From Staphylococcus capitis subsp. capitis (GTDB taxonomy: Bacteria > Bacillota > Bacilli > Staphylococcales > Staphylococcaceae), in assembly GCF_040739495.1 (NCBI RefSeq), contig NZ_CP145263.1:1798001-1862000 (forward strand): a stretch of 64,000 nt of DNA. The letters run 5' to 3'. The translations under genes were made by a program, and so were the position numbers. Below are positions 18,637 through 29,863 of this stretch, piece by piece (within the stretch, counting starts at the first letter, position 1; every line of letters begins with the position of its first letter). A model generated the notes under the pieces. It did no database searches. It had not been told where the DNA came from and saw only the letters and a list, made by a program, of their open reading frames with translations.

Positions 18637-21600
18637 TGGTCACCACCTTCATCAATCATATTTTGAATTAATTCTATAGGTTTAATAGACTCATCTACTG
18701 TTCTATAACGTTTACTATCTATCATACTATCCACATGGCATACCGACTGATAACTACAAAATTGACATGGTAAAGTATTTTTGTATTTTAAAGGCGCTAC
18801 CTCTGTATGACCATCCATAATATGAGTAGCTGTTTCAATGAAATTCTTCTTATTGTGCTGAATAAATTGTCGAATCACATCTTCATTAGCTACACGACTC
18901 GTATTCTTACTTATTGCACCTTTAGTAGTTAAACCAATTGGAGCGATATCTGAATTAAAACTTGGCTCCAAACGCTTGTCTAATGCATCTATTACTTCTT
19001 CATCGCTATTTACAAGACCACTCATTTTGAAACTTTTAATTAATTCTTTATTTAATTTCTCTTCATCAATTTTGGACCAGTTATCAAATTTAATACGCGG
19101 TTCATGGACGTGAAAATAGAGTAACCCACCTGGTTTAACTATATCAGTCAGCCCTAGTCTATCTTTATTTTGTAAGACAATGTCCATGTAAGTCATCATT
19201 TGCATTTGCAACCCATAGTACACCTTCGTTAAATCTAAAGTCGCACTACCAGTTGAAGATTTATAATCAATGATATTTACATAACTGTGATCGTCTTTAG
19301 TATACGTATCAATTCGGTCGATTTGACCTCTAATATTAATAGGAATTCCTTGTCTAGTATGTAGAGGCTTTGCAACTAATTCATCTCTATTTTTAGGTGA
19401 TTTACGAAAGCCTGTTTCAAATCTTTGCGGTACAAATTTGGAAAAGCCTGTTTGATACTTTAAAGCATTTAAAGTTGTTTCTACTATAGAACCTATTCTT
19501 CTAGATAAATACTTATAGTAAGCTGTTGAATTCAATAAGTTGAACTGTACTTTAGGCAATATCAACTCCAATGCTTCTTCAGTTAACGCTCTAATCTTTT
19601 TACGATCTAAGTTCTTAAAGTCTCCTTCTACACGATCAGAAATATGTTTTAGCACTGAATGGAAAATATCTCCTAAATCAAAGTTTTGTAATTCATATTT
19701 CGAACGTTCATTCAACCTTAATCCATGTGATGCGTAATGTTTAAACGGACATTGCTGGTAACCCTCAAAGCGTGACACACTTGCATTAATAGTTTTTCCG
19801 TATAATTGCTTTGTGAGTGTTTCATTTAACTGAACTGTTTCATTATCGTATGTCAGAGAAGTGATAAGATAATCTAATCCCTCATTTAATCGCTCATCAT
19901 CTCGAATCACTTGGTATGCATCTAGCCATCTTATATCTACATCTTCATGATCTAACCATCTACGCAATGTATCAAATAATTCAATTTTAGTTTGATGCAC
20001 GTGTTGCATAAGACCTATTGGTTGTTCTTCATGTTGTCGCTGAATATTAACAATATCTAAATTATGATATAAATCTTTAATTTGTGATAAAAAGGGACTT
20101 ATTTCCTTTTCCTCTCCCGAATTTCCCATCAAGCTATATGAGAAAGTTACTTTTTCACATGCACGTGTCATAGCAATATAACAAACAAATGCTTCATCCA
20201 TTTGTAAAATATCTGATGTCGGACTTAATTCAATTTGTGCATTTTGTTCAAAATATTTCTTTTCTTCATCTGTAATCAAACTAGATGAAGATACAGGTTG
20301 AGGCAATGAACCGTCATTCATCCCTACCATATATACATGTTGTTTATTATCAACCTTAGCCAAATCCATTGTACCGATACTTACCTGATCTAAGGTCTGC
20401 GGAATCATAACAAATTCTAACTGCTCTAATCCTATATCAAACACTTCAAGGAATTGTTTTAAAGTCATCTCTTGAGTATCAAAAACTGTTACCAAATCAT
20501 CTAAAATTTGAATTAATCCATTCCAAATTTGATCGATTTCCTCTGCTTGTTGATGCTTACCTGCTACGTCTAACTCATCTCTTTCGGTCATGAGTTGGTT
20601 TGGGAGTTCGAAATATTCCATACTTTCGTAAAAAGCAGTCGCAAAATCCCTCACAGTATGTGCTTCACTCATCGCTTTTTCAAAGTATAAAACTTTATCA
20701 ATGACATTGTTCTTTAAACGAATTACCTCTTCGTACGTTTCTTTTTCTTGGGGAGTTAAAGCATGTGATTTACGTCCCATTTTGTTAAATTGGTCGACAT
20801 GAAATACTTCCTCATCCAACCAACGTTTATCATAAACACCACGCTCTAATGCGAAATTCTCTAATAAATCTATTAAGTAGCTACTATGCTTAAATTGTGC
20901 AGTTAGTACATCTGTCTTAAATAAACGCAACATAGAGTTAATATTCCAATTCGACTGTATAACCTCAATTAAAGAACGAATCATTTCCATAATTGGATGA
21001 TGTGACATTGACTTTTTAGTATCTATATTAAATGGAATATCGTATAGGGAGAAAATAGAATCGAATAAATATGCATATGATTCATCACGATACAAGATAG
21101 CAATGTCTTGAAATCTCAATTGGTTATCACGAACATCTCTAATAATTCGTCTGGCTAATTCATTCACTTCTTCACGTATATTAGAAGATTCGAGTATTTC
21201 AACATGATTTGAATGAGATAGAGGTGTCATTTGCAAAGCATCAAAATCACTTTCTAAATGCATGAGATCATCATTTTTAAATCGAAATCTTTGATGAAAT
21301 AAGGTTTTATTTAATTGAATATTTAATTGGTTCGCAATGTCTTCGAGATGTGTTAAAACTTCTGATGGTTTTCTAAATAGACTAAAAGGGTCTTGGTCAC
21401 CATCTGTTGTTAATAAAACTGTGACACTCTTAGCATGTTGTACCAAAGCTTCAATCATTCTGTATTCAAGTGTTGAAAAGTTATAGAATCCATCAATAAA
21501 TATTTCTGCTCGTCTGAGCCACTCAGATTTTGACATTTGATCGATAAAACGTTCTAGACTATTCTCAGTAGTTATAAATTCCCCACTCATGCGAGATTCT

Positions 21601-22100
21601 AGCTCTTTATAAATTAGAGTAATATCTTCTAGTTTATGTTGTGTTCTCGTTTGTAACTGATGTTCTTTAATAAATTGATTTAAATGGTCCGGTGTGACAC
21701 TATATTTTTTAAAATCTTGGATTTGTTCTGCGAGTTTCTCACTAAAGCCATAATATTTAGATTGAGAACGGTACAATTTAAGTTCTGTATCGTATTGTTG
21801 AACAATATGATAAATCATCATTTGCATGGCAGCTTTAGATAATTTTTGTTCTGTATATCCTCCTACTTCTTGAAAAATACGATGACTTAACCTTTCAAAG
21901 TGAAGGACTTCTGTTCTTAAACTTCCATTAAGTTCTGTATCATTTACAAAGGCTTGTTCTAATTGAAATGTACTCTGAGTTGGAGCGATTAATACAATAG
22001 GATCACCTAGAGGATCATGTTTCATTTCGTTCTTTATATAATTTAACATTGAAGCTGATTTACCCGTACCAGCTCTACCGATATATGTATTTAATTCCAT
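18633..22100 (-). CDS. addB: ATP-dependent helicase/deoxyribonuclease subunit B (AddB/RexB)
   Basis: Partner of AddA in double-strand break repair. The 1155-residue protein has Walker [11 protein letters not shown] (about 8-17), a RecB-type nuclease motif NIIDYKSS (about residue 950) and the four Cys that bind a 4Fe-4S cluster: one in [11 protein letters not shown] (about 790) and three in [10 protein letters not shown] near the C-terminus (about 1115-1125). These identify AddB rather than a plain UvrD helicase. It precedes addA with overlapping codons. It is on the long side but normal for the family. Confidence 0.96.
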   Translation of the reverse strand: MELNTYIGRAGTGKSASMLNYIKNEMKHDPLGDPIVLIAPTQSTFQLEQAFVNDTELNGSLRTEVLHFERLSHRIFQEVGGYTEQKLSKAAMQMMIYHIVQQYDTELKLYRSQSKYYGFSEKLAEQIQDFKKYSVTPDHLNQFIKEHQLQTRTQHKLEDITLIYKELESRMSGEFITTENSLERFIDQMSKSEWLRRAEIFIDGFYNFSTLEYRMIEALVQHAKSVTVLLTTDGDQDPFSLFRKPSEVLTHLEDIANQLNIQLNKTLFHQRFRFKNDDLMHLESDFDALQMTPLSHSNHVEILESSNIREEVNELARRIIRDVRDNQLRFQDIAILYRDESYAYLFDSIFSLYDIPFNIDTKKSMSHHPIMEMIRSLIEVIQSNWNINSMLRLFKTDVLTAQFKHSSYLIDLLENFALERGVYDKRWLDEEVFHVDQFNKMGRKSHALTPQEKETYEEVIRLKNNVIDKVLYFEKAMSEAHTVRDFATAFYESMEYFELPNQLMTERDELDVAGKHQQAEEIDQIWNGLIQILDDLVTVFDTQEMTLKQFLEVFDIGLEQLEFVMIPQTLDQVSIGTMDLAKVDNKQHVYMVGMNDGSLPQPVSSSSLITDEEKKYFEQNAQIELSPTSDILQMDEAFVCYIAMTRACEKVTFSYSLMGNSGEEKEISPFLSQIKDLYHNLDIVNIQRQHEEQPIGLMQHVHQTKIELFDTLRRWLDHEDVDIRWLDAYQVIRDDERLNEGLDYLITSLTYDNETVQLNETLTKQLYGKTINASVSRFEGYQQCPFKHYASHGLRLNERSKYELQNFDLGDIFHSVLKHISDRVEGDFKNLDRKKIRALTEEALELILPKVQFNLLNSTAYYKYLSRRIGSIVETTLNALKYQTGFSKFVPQRFETGFRKSPKNRDELVAKPLHTRQGIPINIRGQIDRIDTYTKDDHSYVNIIDYKSSTGSATLDLTKVYYGLQMQMMTYMDIVLQNKDRLGLTDIVKPGGLLYFHVHEPRIKFDNWSKIDEEKLNKELIKSFKMSGLVNSDEEVIDALDKRLEPSFNSDIAPIGLTTKGAISKNTSRVANEDVIRQFIQHNKKNFIETATHIMDGHTEVAPLKYKNTLPCQFCSYQSVCHVDSMIDSKRYRTVDESIKPIELIQNMIDEGGDQ

Positions 22101-22166
22101 AACATTCCCTCACTCCTTTATCCTTTATATTATCACACCAAAGTTAGGTTCTAATATAAATAAAAA

Positions 22167-22207
22167 ATGGAGACATCTATAATTTTAAAAATTATAGATG
22201 TCCCCAT
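22167..22207 (-). terminator. spsAB cluster terminator
   Basis: Minus strand ATGGGGACATCTATAATTTT pairs with AAAATTATAGATGTCTCCAT and is followed by TTTTTTA. It is downstream of spsB. Confidence 0.88.
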
Positions 22208-22239
22208 TATTGAAATAATTTTACATAGCTTTAAAATTC

Positions 22240-22815
22240 TTAGTTTTTAGTGTTTTCAGGATTGAAATTTGATTTAAATTCGTTAAACGGCCAAAATCTA
22301 AATGAAACTTTACCAACTATTTGATCTTTATCTATTAAACCAAATGAGCGACTATCCTTACTTACTTCACGATTATCACCTAAAACTAAATATTTATCTT
22401 TAGGTATTACATTTGTTTTAGAGTTAGCATTTGCTAAGTCCTTCACTTTAAATGTTCCTGTAATATACTCAGTTTGTTTGCGCTTTTCATTATAGTTTAA
22501 ATATGGTTCTTTTTGTTTCTTTCCATTGATGTATAATGTGTCATTTTTATATTGAACACTATCGCCCGGTGTTCCAATAACACGTTTAACATAGTCATCT
22601 TTTTTATTAGCATGGAAAACAATAACGTTACCTTCTTTAACGCCACCGATTTTATAACCAATAATATTTACCATTACACGTTGACTATCCTTGAGCGTCG
22701 GGTCCATTGAATCACCTTTAATAGTGTACGGCTTAGCAATAAATTTTCCAATTAAAAATATAAGTGCTAGCGCTACGGCAATGGCGGCAATCCATTCAAT
22801 TATTTCTTTTTTCAA
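22240..22815 (-). CDS. spsB: Type I signal peptidase SpsB
   Basis: Essential membrane protease that removes signal peptides from secreted proteins on the outer face of the membrane. The 191-residue protein has one N-terminal membrane helix (residues 9-26) and the Ser/Lys dyad: Ser36 in IKGDSMDPT and Lys77 in DYVKRVIGTPGDSV, both at the positions known for S. aureus SpsB. The C-terminal box LGDNREVSKDSRSFG (about 146-160) is intact. It follows spsA by 21 bases in a three-gene cluster. Confidence 0.97.
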   Translation of the reverse strand: MKKEIIEWIAAIAVALALIFLIGKFIAKPYTIKGDSMDPTLKDSQRVMVNIIGYKIGGVKEGNVIVFHANKKDDYVKRVIGTPGDSVQYKNDTLYINGKKQKEPYLNYNEKRKQTEYITGTFKVKDLANANSKTNVIPKDKYLVLGDNREVSKDSRSFGLIDKDQIVGKVSFRFWPFNEFKSNFNPENTKN

Positions 22816-22836
22816 TTTTCACACCTCTTCTAGTTT

Positions 22837-23355
22837 CTAAAAATCATAGGCGAATTCCTTAAAAGGGTAATATTTTAAACTCACATCGCCAATGATATCT
22901 TGTTTATCAATTAAACCATAGCGTCTCGAGTCTGATTTATTATCATCATTATCATTTAATACAAAATATGAACCAGGTGGCACAATATCTCCATCTGAAT
23001 CTTTAATATTTCGTAATGCAATATTTTTTATTTGTCTATTTTTAGCATATTGTTCATTGACGCGTCTATCATCTCTATATAGATGATGATTTTTAATTTC
23101 AACTGATTCTCCAGGTTTACCAACAATTCTACTGAAATGGATTACCCCGTTATGTCTATACAAGATAACATCCCCATCTCTTAGTAAATCAAAAGTAACC
23201 TTTATTTTATTAACAATCACTCTATCATCCTTCTTCAACGTCGGAGACATATTATGATTAGGTATAACCGCACCAACAATAATAAAGGTTTGAACGAATA
23301 GTACAATAATAATTGCAAAAATTAAGGAAATCAAATATTTAATCGTGCGTTGCAC
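22837..23355 (-). CDS. spsA: Inactive signal peptidase paralogue SpsA
   Basis: A 172-residue paralogue of SpsB with the same N-terminal membrane anchor and S26-peptidase fold, but both catalytic residues are gone. The segment aligned to GDSM reads NHNM (Asn35 for Ser) and the segment aligned to YVKRVIG reads HFSRIVG (Ser75 for Lys). The box [15 protein letters not shown] remains. It therefore should not cleave signal peptides; S. aureus SpsA is likewise inactive. It is conserved immediately upstream of spsB, so a structural or regulatory role is possible. It starts 4 bases after the upstream gene ends. Confidence 0.93.
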   Translation of the reverse strand: MQRTIKYLISLIFAIIIVLFVQTFIIVGAVIPNHNMSPTLKKDDRVIVNKIKVTFDLLRDGDVILYRHNGVIHFSRIVGKPGESVEIKNHHLYRDDRRVNEQYAKNRQIKNIALRNIKDSDGDIVPPGSYFVLNDNDDNKSDSRRYGLIDKQDIIGDVSLKYYPFKEFAYDF

Positions 23356-23359
23356 ATTT

Positions 23360-23935
23360 TCACTCCTTAGTAGAACCCATAAAATATTTTTCTACTTTTT
23401 TACTAACAAACCAAAGTGCAACGAGCAATAGTAGCATTATTAGTGCGCGTATTGGATTAGTAAAAATGGTAGTTACTTCTCTTCCCATTACTCCTAAAAT
23501 AGTAATGGAAATAAGTTTCGAAATAGTCAAAACAATGAAATAATATTTCACTTTAATATGAGACAAACTTGCTACTAAATTAATCAATGTATTAGGTGTA
23601 AATGGAAAACATAATAATATAAATAAAGGTATTAAACCTTGTCTATCTATAAAACTTATAAGTCTTTGTACAGATTTTCTCTTTTTTTCATTTTTCATTT
23701 TTTCAGTATTAATTAATTTCTTGCATACTAAAAATACTGTGAATGTACCAGTTACGATGCCTAACCAACTGATGATAATTCCCGGAATTGACCCATAAGC
23801 GTGCATTAATAACACAACATAAAGTGTCAAAGGTAACACAGGTACAATTGCTCTCAAATAGAGCATAATGAACCCAGGAATGTATCCGAATTGCCGAAAT
23901 ACGTCAAACCATTCTTCCAATTGATGAAACGACAA
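23360..23935 (-). CDS. TVP38/TMEM64 (VTT-domain) membrane protein
   Basis: A 191-residue integral membrane protein with about five hydrophobic segments and the VTT signature region: [34 protein letters not shown] (about residues 26-59), then [16 protein letters not shown] (about 112-127). VTT/DedA-superfamily proteins are linked to lipid scrambling and undecaprenyl-phosphate recycling in other bacteria; the role here is not known. It is first of a tight cluster with spsA and spsB, suggesting an envelope function. Confidence 0.82.
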   Translation of the reverse strand: MSFHQLEEWFDVFRQFGYIPGFIMLYLRAIVPVLPLTLYVVLLMHAYGSIPGIIISWLGIVTGTFTVFLVCKKLINTEKMKNEKKRKSVQRLISFIDRQGLIPLFILLCFPFTPNTLINLVASLSHIKVKYYFIVLTISKLISITILGVMGREVTTIFTNPIRALIMLLLLVALWFVSKKVEKYFMGSTKE

Positions 23936-24104
23936 AACATCAAATCCTTTCTAGGGTTAATATTACTTTATTATTATAGTGGTAATTTACGCTTTTTGAA
24001 ACAACTAAATTTTGTTCACAATATAAGTCAAATTTTAGTAGTAAATACTCACACTGGTATTTATAAATAATTAATAACAAGATCTCAAACTGAATATGTA
24101 AAAA

Positions 24105-24140
24105 AGCCAAGAACTTGAGAGATTTTCTCAAGCCTTGGCT
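24105..24140 (-). terminator. pgi terminator
   Basis: Minus strand AGCCAAGGCTTGAGA, short loop, TCTCAAGTTCTTGGCT, then TTTTTTA. Confidence 0.85.
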
Positions 24141-24181
24141 ACAAATTACTATATTTTGAATACTAACTTATAATTGAAAAA

Positions 24182-25513
24182 TTATAAGCGATCTTCTAAT
24201 TCTTTTTTCTTATCTTCATATCCTGGCTTACCTAATAATGCAAACATATTTTGTTTATAAGCTTCTACGCCAGGTTGGTTAAATGGATTTACTCCTAATT
24301 GATAACCACTCATTGCACATGCAAGTTCAAAGAAATACACGACATAGCCGAATGTTTCTTCATCTAATTGAGGAATGTTCACTACGATGTTAGGAACTCC
24401 ACCATCAGTATGCGCTAATAGTGTACCTTCAAATGCTTTTGTATTAACTTCATCAATTGTTTTACCAGCTAAGTAATTTAATCCATCTAAATCCTCACTA
24501 TCTTGTTCAATAGTAATATCATGTTTAGGGTGATTTACTTTAACAACTGTTTCAAATAAGAAGCGACGTCCTTCTTGTACGTATTGTCCTAAAGAGTGCA
24601 AGTCCGTTGTGTAATTGGCACTTGAAGGATAGATACCTTTGAAATCTTTACCTTCAGATTCACCGTATAATTGTTTCCACCATTCATTAAAATATTGCAT
24701 AGAAGGTTCATAGTTTATCAACATTTCTGTTGTATAGCCTTTGCTATATAAAATATTACGAATAGTAGCGTATTGATATGCAATGTTTTGCTCTAAATCT
24801 TCAGATGATAATTCTTCACGTGCTTTAGCTGCACCAATCATAATTGACTCGATATTAATACCAGCTGTAGCGATTGGTAATAAACCTACTGCAGTTAAAA
24901 CTGAATATCTTCCACCTACATCGTCAGGTACGACAAAAGTTTCGTAACCTTCATTTTTTGCTAATTGTTTTAAAGCACCTTTTGATTTGTCTGTAGTAGC
25001 AAAAATGCGTTGTTTCGCTTCATCTTTACCATATTTATCTTCTACTAATTGTTTAAATAATCTAAATGCAACTGCTGGTTCAGTAGTTGTTCCAGATTTA
25101 GAGATTACATTTACTGAAAAGTCTTTATCAGCTAAATAATTTACTAGTTCTTGAGTATAACTTGATGATAAATGATTACCTACAAATACAATCTCTGGAT
25201 ATTCATTACTAGTTCTGAATGATGAAGTTAACATTTCGATAGCTGCTCTCGCACCTAGATATGAACCACCAATTCCAATTACAACAAGTACGTCAGAATT
25301 GGATTTAATACGTTTTGATGCTTCCACTATTCTTGAAAATTCTTCTTTATCGTAATTTACTGGTAAGTCTAACCAACCTAAAAAGTCTTTACCGGCGCCA
25401 GTACCTTTATGAATTGTATGATGAATCGTTTTAACGATATCTTTTTGTTGTTCTAATTCATGTTTGTCGAAAAATTCTAAAGTTTTACCATAATCTAATT
25501 GAATATGCGTCAT
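24182..25513 (-). CDS. pgi: Glucose-6-phosphate isomerase
   Basis: Interconverts glucose 6-phosphate and fructose 6-phosphate in glycolysis. The 443-residue length is that of the short Firmicute type. Diagnostic blocks are [12 protein letters not shown] (about 75-86), [15 protein letters not shown] (about 135-149, the phosphate-binding SKSGTT), [14 protein letters not shown] (about 203-216) and LGKPGYE near the C-terminus. I chose ATG at 25513, 9 bases after AGGAGG; 37 upstream in-frame codons look non-coding. It is transcribed away from argG. Confidence 0.96.
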   Translation of the reverse strand: MTHIQLDYGKTLEFFDKHELEQQKDIVKTIHHTIHKGTGAGKDFLGWLDLPVNYDKEEFSRIVEASKRIKSNSDVLVVIGIGGSYLGARAAIEMLTSSFRTSNEYPEIVFVGNHLSSSYTQELVNYLADKDFSVNVISKSGTTTEPAVAFRLFKQLVEDKYGKDEAKQRIFATTDKSKGALKQLAKNEGYETFVVPDDVGGRYSVLTAVGLLPIATAGINIESIMIGAAKAREELSSEDLEQNIAYQYATIRNILYSKGYTTEMLINYEPSMQYFNEWWKQLYGESEGKDFKGIYPSSANYTTDLHSLGQYVQEGRRFLFETVVKVNHPKHDITIEQDSEDLDGLNYLAGKTIDEVNTKAFEGTLLAHTDGGVPNIVVNIPQLDEETFGYVVYFFELACAMSGYQLGVNPFNQPGVEAYKQNMFALLGKPGYEDKKKELEDRL

Positions 25514-25790
25514 CTTATTGCCTCCTATGATGTATACTATATTAATTTTACTAAGTTTATATAAGCTATTCAATTCACAAGACTGTCTCAAGACCAGAAA
25601 AGTGATTGTTCTGTGAATTTTCAATTTAAATTACAAGCTATTTATAGATTTTATCAGCAATATCTATATTAACTTTATATTCATTTTACAGAATTTTTAA
25701 ATATATTAAAAATACCATTATTACAAAGTTTAATGAAGTATCAATGCATCCTCCTACATGTATATTTTGAATATTTATGTAATATAATGG

Positions 25791-25819
25791 TTTTATTTTC
25801 ATCTATAATCTGCTATGAT
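25791..25819 (+). promoter_or_regulatory. argGH promoter (extended -10)
   Basis: TGCTATGAT (25811-25819) is an extended -10; the -35 position holds only TTTTAT (25791-25796), a weak match typical of extended -10 promoters. The leader to argG is about 40 bases. Confidence 0.5.
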
Positions 25820-25830
25820 GTATCCATATT

Positions 25831-25845
25831 AAAATTCTGAAAATT
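25831..25845 (+). promoter_or_regulatory. Predicted CodY box upstream of argG
   Basis: AAAATTCTGAAAATT matches the CodY consensus AATTTTCWGAAAATT at 13 of 15 positions and lies between the -10 and the argG start, where binding would block transcription. CodY repression of amino acid biosynthesis is established in staphylococci; this site is a prediction. Confidence 0.7.
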
Positions 25846-25863
25846 TATTAGAGGTGTAAACTT

Positions 25864-27069
25864 ATGAAAGAAAAAATTGTTTTAGCCTATTCTGGCGGTT
25901 TAGATACAAGCGTTGCAGTGCAATGGTTGATTGATAAAGGATACGACGTCGTAGCATGTTGCTTAGACGTAGGAGAAGGCAAAGATCTTGATGTTGTATA
26001 TCAAAAAGCTTTAGATATGGGAGCTATTGAATGTCATATCATTGATGCAACAAAAGAATTTAGTGAAGATTATGTAAGCTATGCAATTAAAGGAAATTTA
26101 ATGTATGAAAATGCATATCCACTAGTTTCTGCTCTTTCTCGTCCATTGATTGCTAAAAAGCTAGTAGAAATCGCTGAAAAAACTAATTCTATTGGAATTG
26201 CACATGGATGTACTGGTAAAGGAAACGATCAAGTACGTTTTGAAGTAGCTATTAAAGCATTAAATCCTAATTTAAAAGCATTTGCTCCTGTACGTGAGTG
26301 GGCTTGGAGTAGAGAAGAAGAAATTGATTATGCCATTAAACATAATATACCGGTTTCAATCAACCATGACTCTCCCTACTCCATCGACCAAAATCTTTGG
26401 GGAAGAGCAAATGAATGTGGAATTTTAGAAGATCCTTATGCAGCTCCACCTGAAGATGCATTTGACTTAACTACACCTCTTGAACAGACACCTGATAAAG
26501 CAGATGAAATTATTATTTCATTTAAAAAAGGAATCCCAGTTCAAATTGACGGTAAAGATTATCAACTCGATGACCTTATTCTTTTCTTAAATGAATTAGC
26601 TGGTAAACACGGTATTGGAAGAATCGACCATGTTGAGAATAGAATGGTCGGTATTAAATCTAGAGAGATTTATGAAACTCCTGGAGCTGAAGTATTACTC
26701 AAAGCTCATAAGGCACTAGAAACAATTACTTTAACCAAATATGTTGCTCATTTTAAACCGGTTATTGAAAAGCAATTTTCAGAACAAATATACAATGGAT
26801 TATGGTTCTCACCACTTACGGACAGTTTAAAACTCTTTATTGATAGCACACAACAATACGTTGAAGGCGACGTAAGAGTTAAATTATTTAAAGGTAATGC
26901 AGTAGTGAATGGTAGAAAATCACCATACACATTATATGATGAAAAACTTGCTACTTATACAAAAGAGGATGCATTCAACCAAGAAGCCGCAGTAGGATTT
27001 ATCGACATCTATGGATTACCTACACAAGTAAATGCAATGTTACATGGAGGTTATAGTGATGAGCAGTAA
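25864..27069 (+). CDS. argG: Argininosuccinate synthase
   Basis: Joins citrulline and aspartate with ATP to argininosuccinate in arginine synthesis. The 401-residue protein has the N-type ATP-pyrophosphatase loop [15 protein letters not shown] (residues 8-22), the citrulline/aspartate-binding [13 protein letters not shown] (about 117-129) and [14 protein letters not shown] (about 173-186). GAGGTG is upstream of the ATG. argH overlaps its last 11 bases, so the two form an operon. Confidence 0.97.
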   Translation: MKEKIVLAYSGGLDTSVAVQWLIDKGYDVVACCLDVGEGKDLDVVYQKALDMGAIECHIIDATKEFSEDYVSYAIKGNLMYENAYPLVSALSRPLIAKKLVEIAEKTNSIGIAHGCTGKGNDQVRFEVAIKALNPNLKAFAPVREWAWSREEEIDYAIKHNIPVSINHDSPYSIDQNLWGRANECGILEDPYAAPPEDAFDLTTPLEQTPDKADEIIISFKKGIPVQIDGKDYQLDDLILFLNELAGKHGIGRIDHVENRMVGIKSREIYETPGAEVLLKAHKALETITLTKYVAHFKPVIEKQFSEQIYNGLWFSPLTDSLKLFIDSTQQYVEGDVRVKLFKGNAVVNGRKSPYTLYDEKLATYTKEDAFNQEAAVGFIDIYGLPTQVNAMLHGGYSDEQ

Positions 27070-28435
27070 AGCTTGGGGAGGTAGATTTGAAGCTCAACCA
27101 GAAGATTGGGTTGATGACTTTAATGCTTCAATTGAATTCGATAAAAATTTAATTAATCAGGATATACAAGGTAGTATTGCACATGCCACTATGCTTGCGA
27201 ATCAAAATATTATTACACAGAATGAAGCTCAAACTATCATCCAAGGATTAAAAGATATCCAGAAAGATTTTAATGAAGGAAATATTGAATTTAAAGCATC
27301 ATTAGAAGATATACATCTAAATATTGAGCATGAATTGATTCAACGTATTGGAGAAACTGGTGGTAAATTGCATACTGGACGTAGTAGAAATGACCAAGTC
27401 GCAACAGATATGCATTTATATACAAAAGAAGAAGTTCAGAATATTATCGAATTAATCAACTCATTTCAACATGAAATAGTTAAACTTGCTGAAGACCATG
27501 TTGATACGATAATGCCTGGATACACGCATCTCCAACGTGCGCAACCTATTTCTTTTGCGCATCACGTCATGACTTACTTCTGGATGTTAGAACGTGATAA
27601 AGGGCGCTTTAATGATAGTCTGAAGCGTATCGATATTTCACCTCTTGGCGCTGCTGCTTTAAGTGGTACGACACATCCTATTGATAGACACGAAACACAA
27701 GAACTCTTAGGTTTTACAAATATTTATGAAAATAGTCTCGATGCAGTCAGCGACCGAGATTATATTATCGAAACGTTGCATAATATTTCATTAACAATGG
27801 TCCATCTTTCTCGTTTTGCTGAAGAAATTATTTTCTGGTCAACGGATGAAGCTAAATTTATAACTTTATCAGATGCTTTTTCAACTGGTTCATCGATTAT
27901 GCCTCAGAAGAAGAATCCAGATATGGCGGAATTAATTAGAGGTAAAGTTGGACGCACAACAGGTCACTTAATGAGTATGTTAGTTACGCTAAAAGGTTTA
28001 CCATTAGCTTATAACAAAGATTTGCAAGAAGATAAAGAAGGTTTATTCGATGCAATTCATACAGTCAAAGGCTCTCTACGTATCTTTGAAGGTATGATAG
28101 CCTCAATGACCGTAAATACTGAACGTTTAAGTGAAACTGTAAAAAAAGATTTTTCAAATGCTACTGAGCTTGCAGATTATCTAGTAAGTAAAGGGGTGCC
28201 TTTTAGAACCGCTCATGAAATTGTTGGAAAAATTGTACTAAATTGCATTCATAAAGGTATTTACCTACTTGTTGTGCCATTATCGGAATATAAAGCACAT
28301 CATTCTAATATTGATGAAGATATTTATGACTATTTACATCCTGAAAATTGTTTAAAACGTCGTAAAAGTTATGGTTCAACAGGACAAAATTCTGTTAAAC
28401 ATCAATTAGACATAGCAAAATCACTATTAAATTAA
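27059..28435 (+). CDS. argH: Argininosuccinate lyase
   Basis: Splits argininosuccinate to arginine and fumarate. The 458-residue protein carries the fumarase/aspartase superfamily signature [15 protein letters not shown] (about residues 278-292), [13 protein letters not shown] (about 105-117) and [15 protein letters not shown] (about 154-168). I chose ATG at 27059 ([10 protein letters not shown]), with ATGGAGG ending 8 bases upstream; this start overlaps argG by 11 bases. No clear terminator follows; the next 180 bases are AT-rich and contain two copies of ATTAATACCTT(T)CGA about 30 bases apart. Confidence 0.97.
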   Translation: MSSKAWGGRFEAQPEDWVDDFNASIEFDKNLINQDIQGSIAHATMLANQNIITQNEAQTIIQGLKDIQKDFNEGNIEFKASLEDIHLNIEHELIQRIGETGGKLHTGRSRNDQVATDMHLYTKEEVQNIIELINSFQHEIVKLAEDHVDTIMPGYTHLQRAQPISFAHHVMTYFWMLERDKGRFNDSLKRIDISPLGAAALSGTTHPIDRHETQELLGFTNIYENSLDAVSDRDYIIETLHNISLTMVHLSRFAEEIIFWSTDEAKFITLSDAFSTGSSIMPQKKNPDMAELIRGKVGRTTGHLMSMLVTLKGLPLAYNKDLQEDKEGLFDAIHTVKGSLRIFEGMIASMTVNTERLSETVKKDFSNATELADYLVSKGVPFRTAHEIVGKIVLNCIHKGIYLLVVPLSEYKAHHSNIDEDIYDYLHPENCLKRRKSYGSTGQNSVKHQLDIAKSLLN

Positions 28436-28614
28436 TACCTTCGAGATATTATTTAACTGATAATTAATACCTTTCGAATTTGTTAAATATTAATTAAGTT
28501 TTTTAATAATATTTTAATTTAGTAAATTTTATATAAAATTTTCTTCGTTCTCTTTTGCATCCTTTTAAAATGGTGTAATTTATATTTATCACATCAATTT
28601 GAAAGGATGTTTTT

Positions 28615-29631
28615 ATGTTCAAATCTAAAAGAATAGTTTTGACGAGTTTAGTTGCGCTATTTATTGGTATCATTTGTATCACTACCTCTAACTTCCTTAA
28701 TACTAAAGGAGTAAAAGCCAATCAAAGTCAAACACATCAAACAACTAAGACAAATCAAAATAACCATTTCAAACGAGAATCCGAATCTGATTCAGTAAGT
28801 GGAAAAACTAACGATTCACATGCTCACTGGGCTACAAATCCTACAGGTGAAAAATACACCACTATAGCCCATAGAGGTGCAAGTGGTTATGCACCTGAAC
28901 ATACTTTTCAATCTTATGATAAAAGTCATAATGAATTAGGCGCTTCTTACATAGAAATTGATTTACAACGCACTAAAGATGGTCATTTAGTAGCAATGCA
29001 TGATGAAACAGTAAATCGCACTACAAATGGACATGGTCGTGTTGATCATTATACTTTAAAACAATTAAAACAACTCGATGCTGGAAGTTGGTTTAATAAA
29101 GCAAATCCTAAATATGCCAACAAGAAATATAAAAATGCAAAAGTACCTACGTTGGATGAAATTTTAGATAGATATGGTAAAAATGCCAATTATTATATTG
29201 AAACTAAATCACCTGATGTTTATCCTGGAATGGAAAAACAATTACTAAATACCTTAGCCCGACATGGTATGTTAACGAACAGTTCATTAAACAATGGACA
29301 TGTAATGTTACAATCATTTTCCGGAGATAGTTTACAAAAACTACATCAAATGAATCCAAATGTACCTTTAATCAAATTAATGAATAAATTTGAATTAACG
29401 AACGCTTCAGACCAAGATTTGAAGGCAATTAAATCATATGCAGTGGGTGTTGGTCCTGAATACACAGACTTAAATATTAAAAATACTAGACACCTTAAAG
29501 ATTTAGGTTTCTTAGTACACCCTTATACAGTTAATAACGTTAATGATATGAGACGTTTAAATCAGTATGGTGTGGATGGCGTTTTCACTAACTACGCTGA
29601 TTTATATAAAGCCGTTTCAAAAAATCAATAA
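28615..29631 (+). CDS. glpQ: Secreted glycerophosphodiester phosphodiesterase (GlpQ-like)
   Basis: Extracellular GDPD-family enzyme, likely releasing glycerol 3-phosphate from glycerophosphodiesters or teichoic acid breakdown products. A Sec signal peptide (residues 1-36, MFKSKRIVLTSL then hydrophobic core) ends at VKA-NQ. A polar Thr/Asn/Ser-rich linker of about 45 residues follows. The catalytic domain starts with IAHRGASGYAPEHTF (about 83-97, general-base His and Arg), EIDLQRTKDGHLVAMHDETVNRTT (metal ligands and second His, about 111-134), and YYIETKSP. S. aureus GlpQ is somewhat shorter in the linker. It is monocistronic, with AAAGGATG as ribosome site. Confidence 0.9.
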   Translation: MFKSKRIVLTSLVALFIGIICITTSNFLNTKGVKANQSQTHQTTKTNQNNHFKRESESDSVSGKTNDSHAHWATNPTGEKYTTIAHRGASGYAPEHTFQSYDKSHNELGASYIEIDLQRTKDGHLVAMHDETVNRTTNGHGRVDHYTLKQLKQLDAGSWFNKANPKYANKKYKNAKVPTLDEILDRYGKNANYYIETKSPDVYPGMEKQLLNTLARHGMLTNSSLNNGHVMLQSFSGDSLQKLHQMNPNVPLIKLMNKFELTNASDQDLKAIKSYAVGVGPEYTDLNIKNTRHLKDLGFLVHPYTVNNVNDMRRLNQYGVDGVFTNYADLYKAVSKNQ

Positions 29632-29644
29632 ATATTTCTTTCAA

Positions 29645-29686
29645 AAAGACTTTGTGGGATAGTCAAACTATCTCACAAAGTCTTTT
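29645..29686 (+). terminator. glpQ terminator
   Basis: AAAAGACTTTGTGGGATAGT pairs with ACTATCTCACAAAGTCTTTT, with a short loop. Confidence 0.8.
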
Positions 29687-29801
29687 AGTATGTCGTTCTA
29701 CCACTCACTACGATTTTTCATTCTTTAATCATCGGTTGCTTTCTTAAGCTAAGATATCGAAATTATTTTGAAAAAACTTTTACTATTTCATAGCTCTAAA
29801 A

Positions 29802-29832
29802 AAACCTGCAACTCATTACAAGTTGCAGGTTT
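29802..29832 (-). terminator. gluD terminator
   Basis: AAACCTGCAACT / AGTTGCAGGTTT stem with seven T after it on the minus strand. Confidence 0.88.
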
Positions 29833-29863
29833 CCCTATTACATTCTTTATTTGGTTAACAGTT

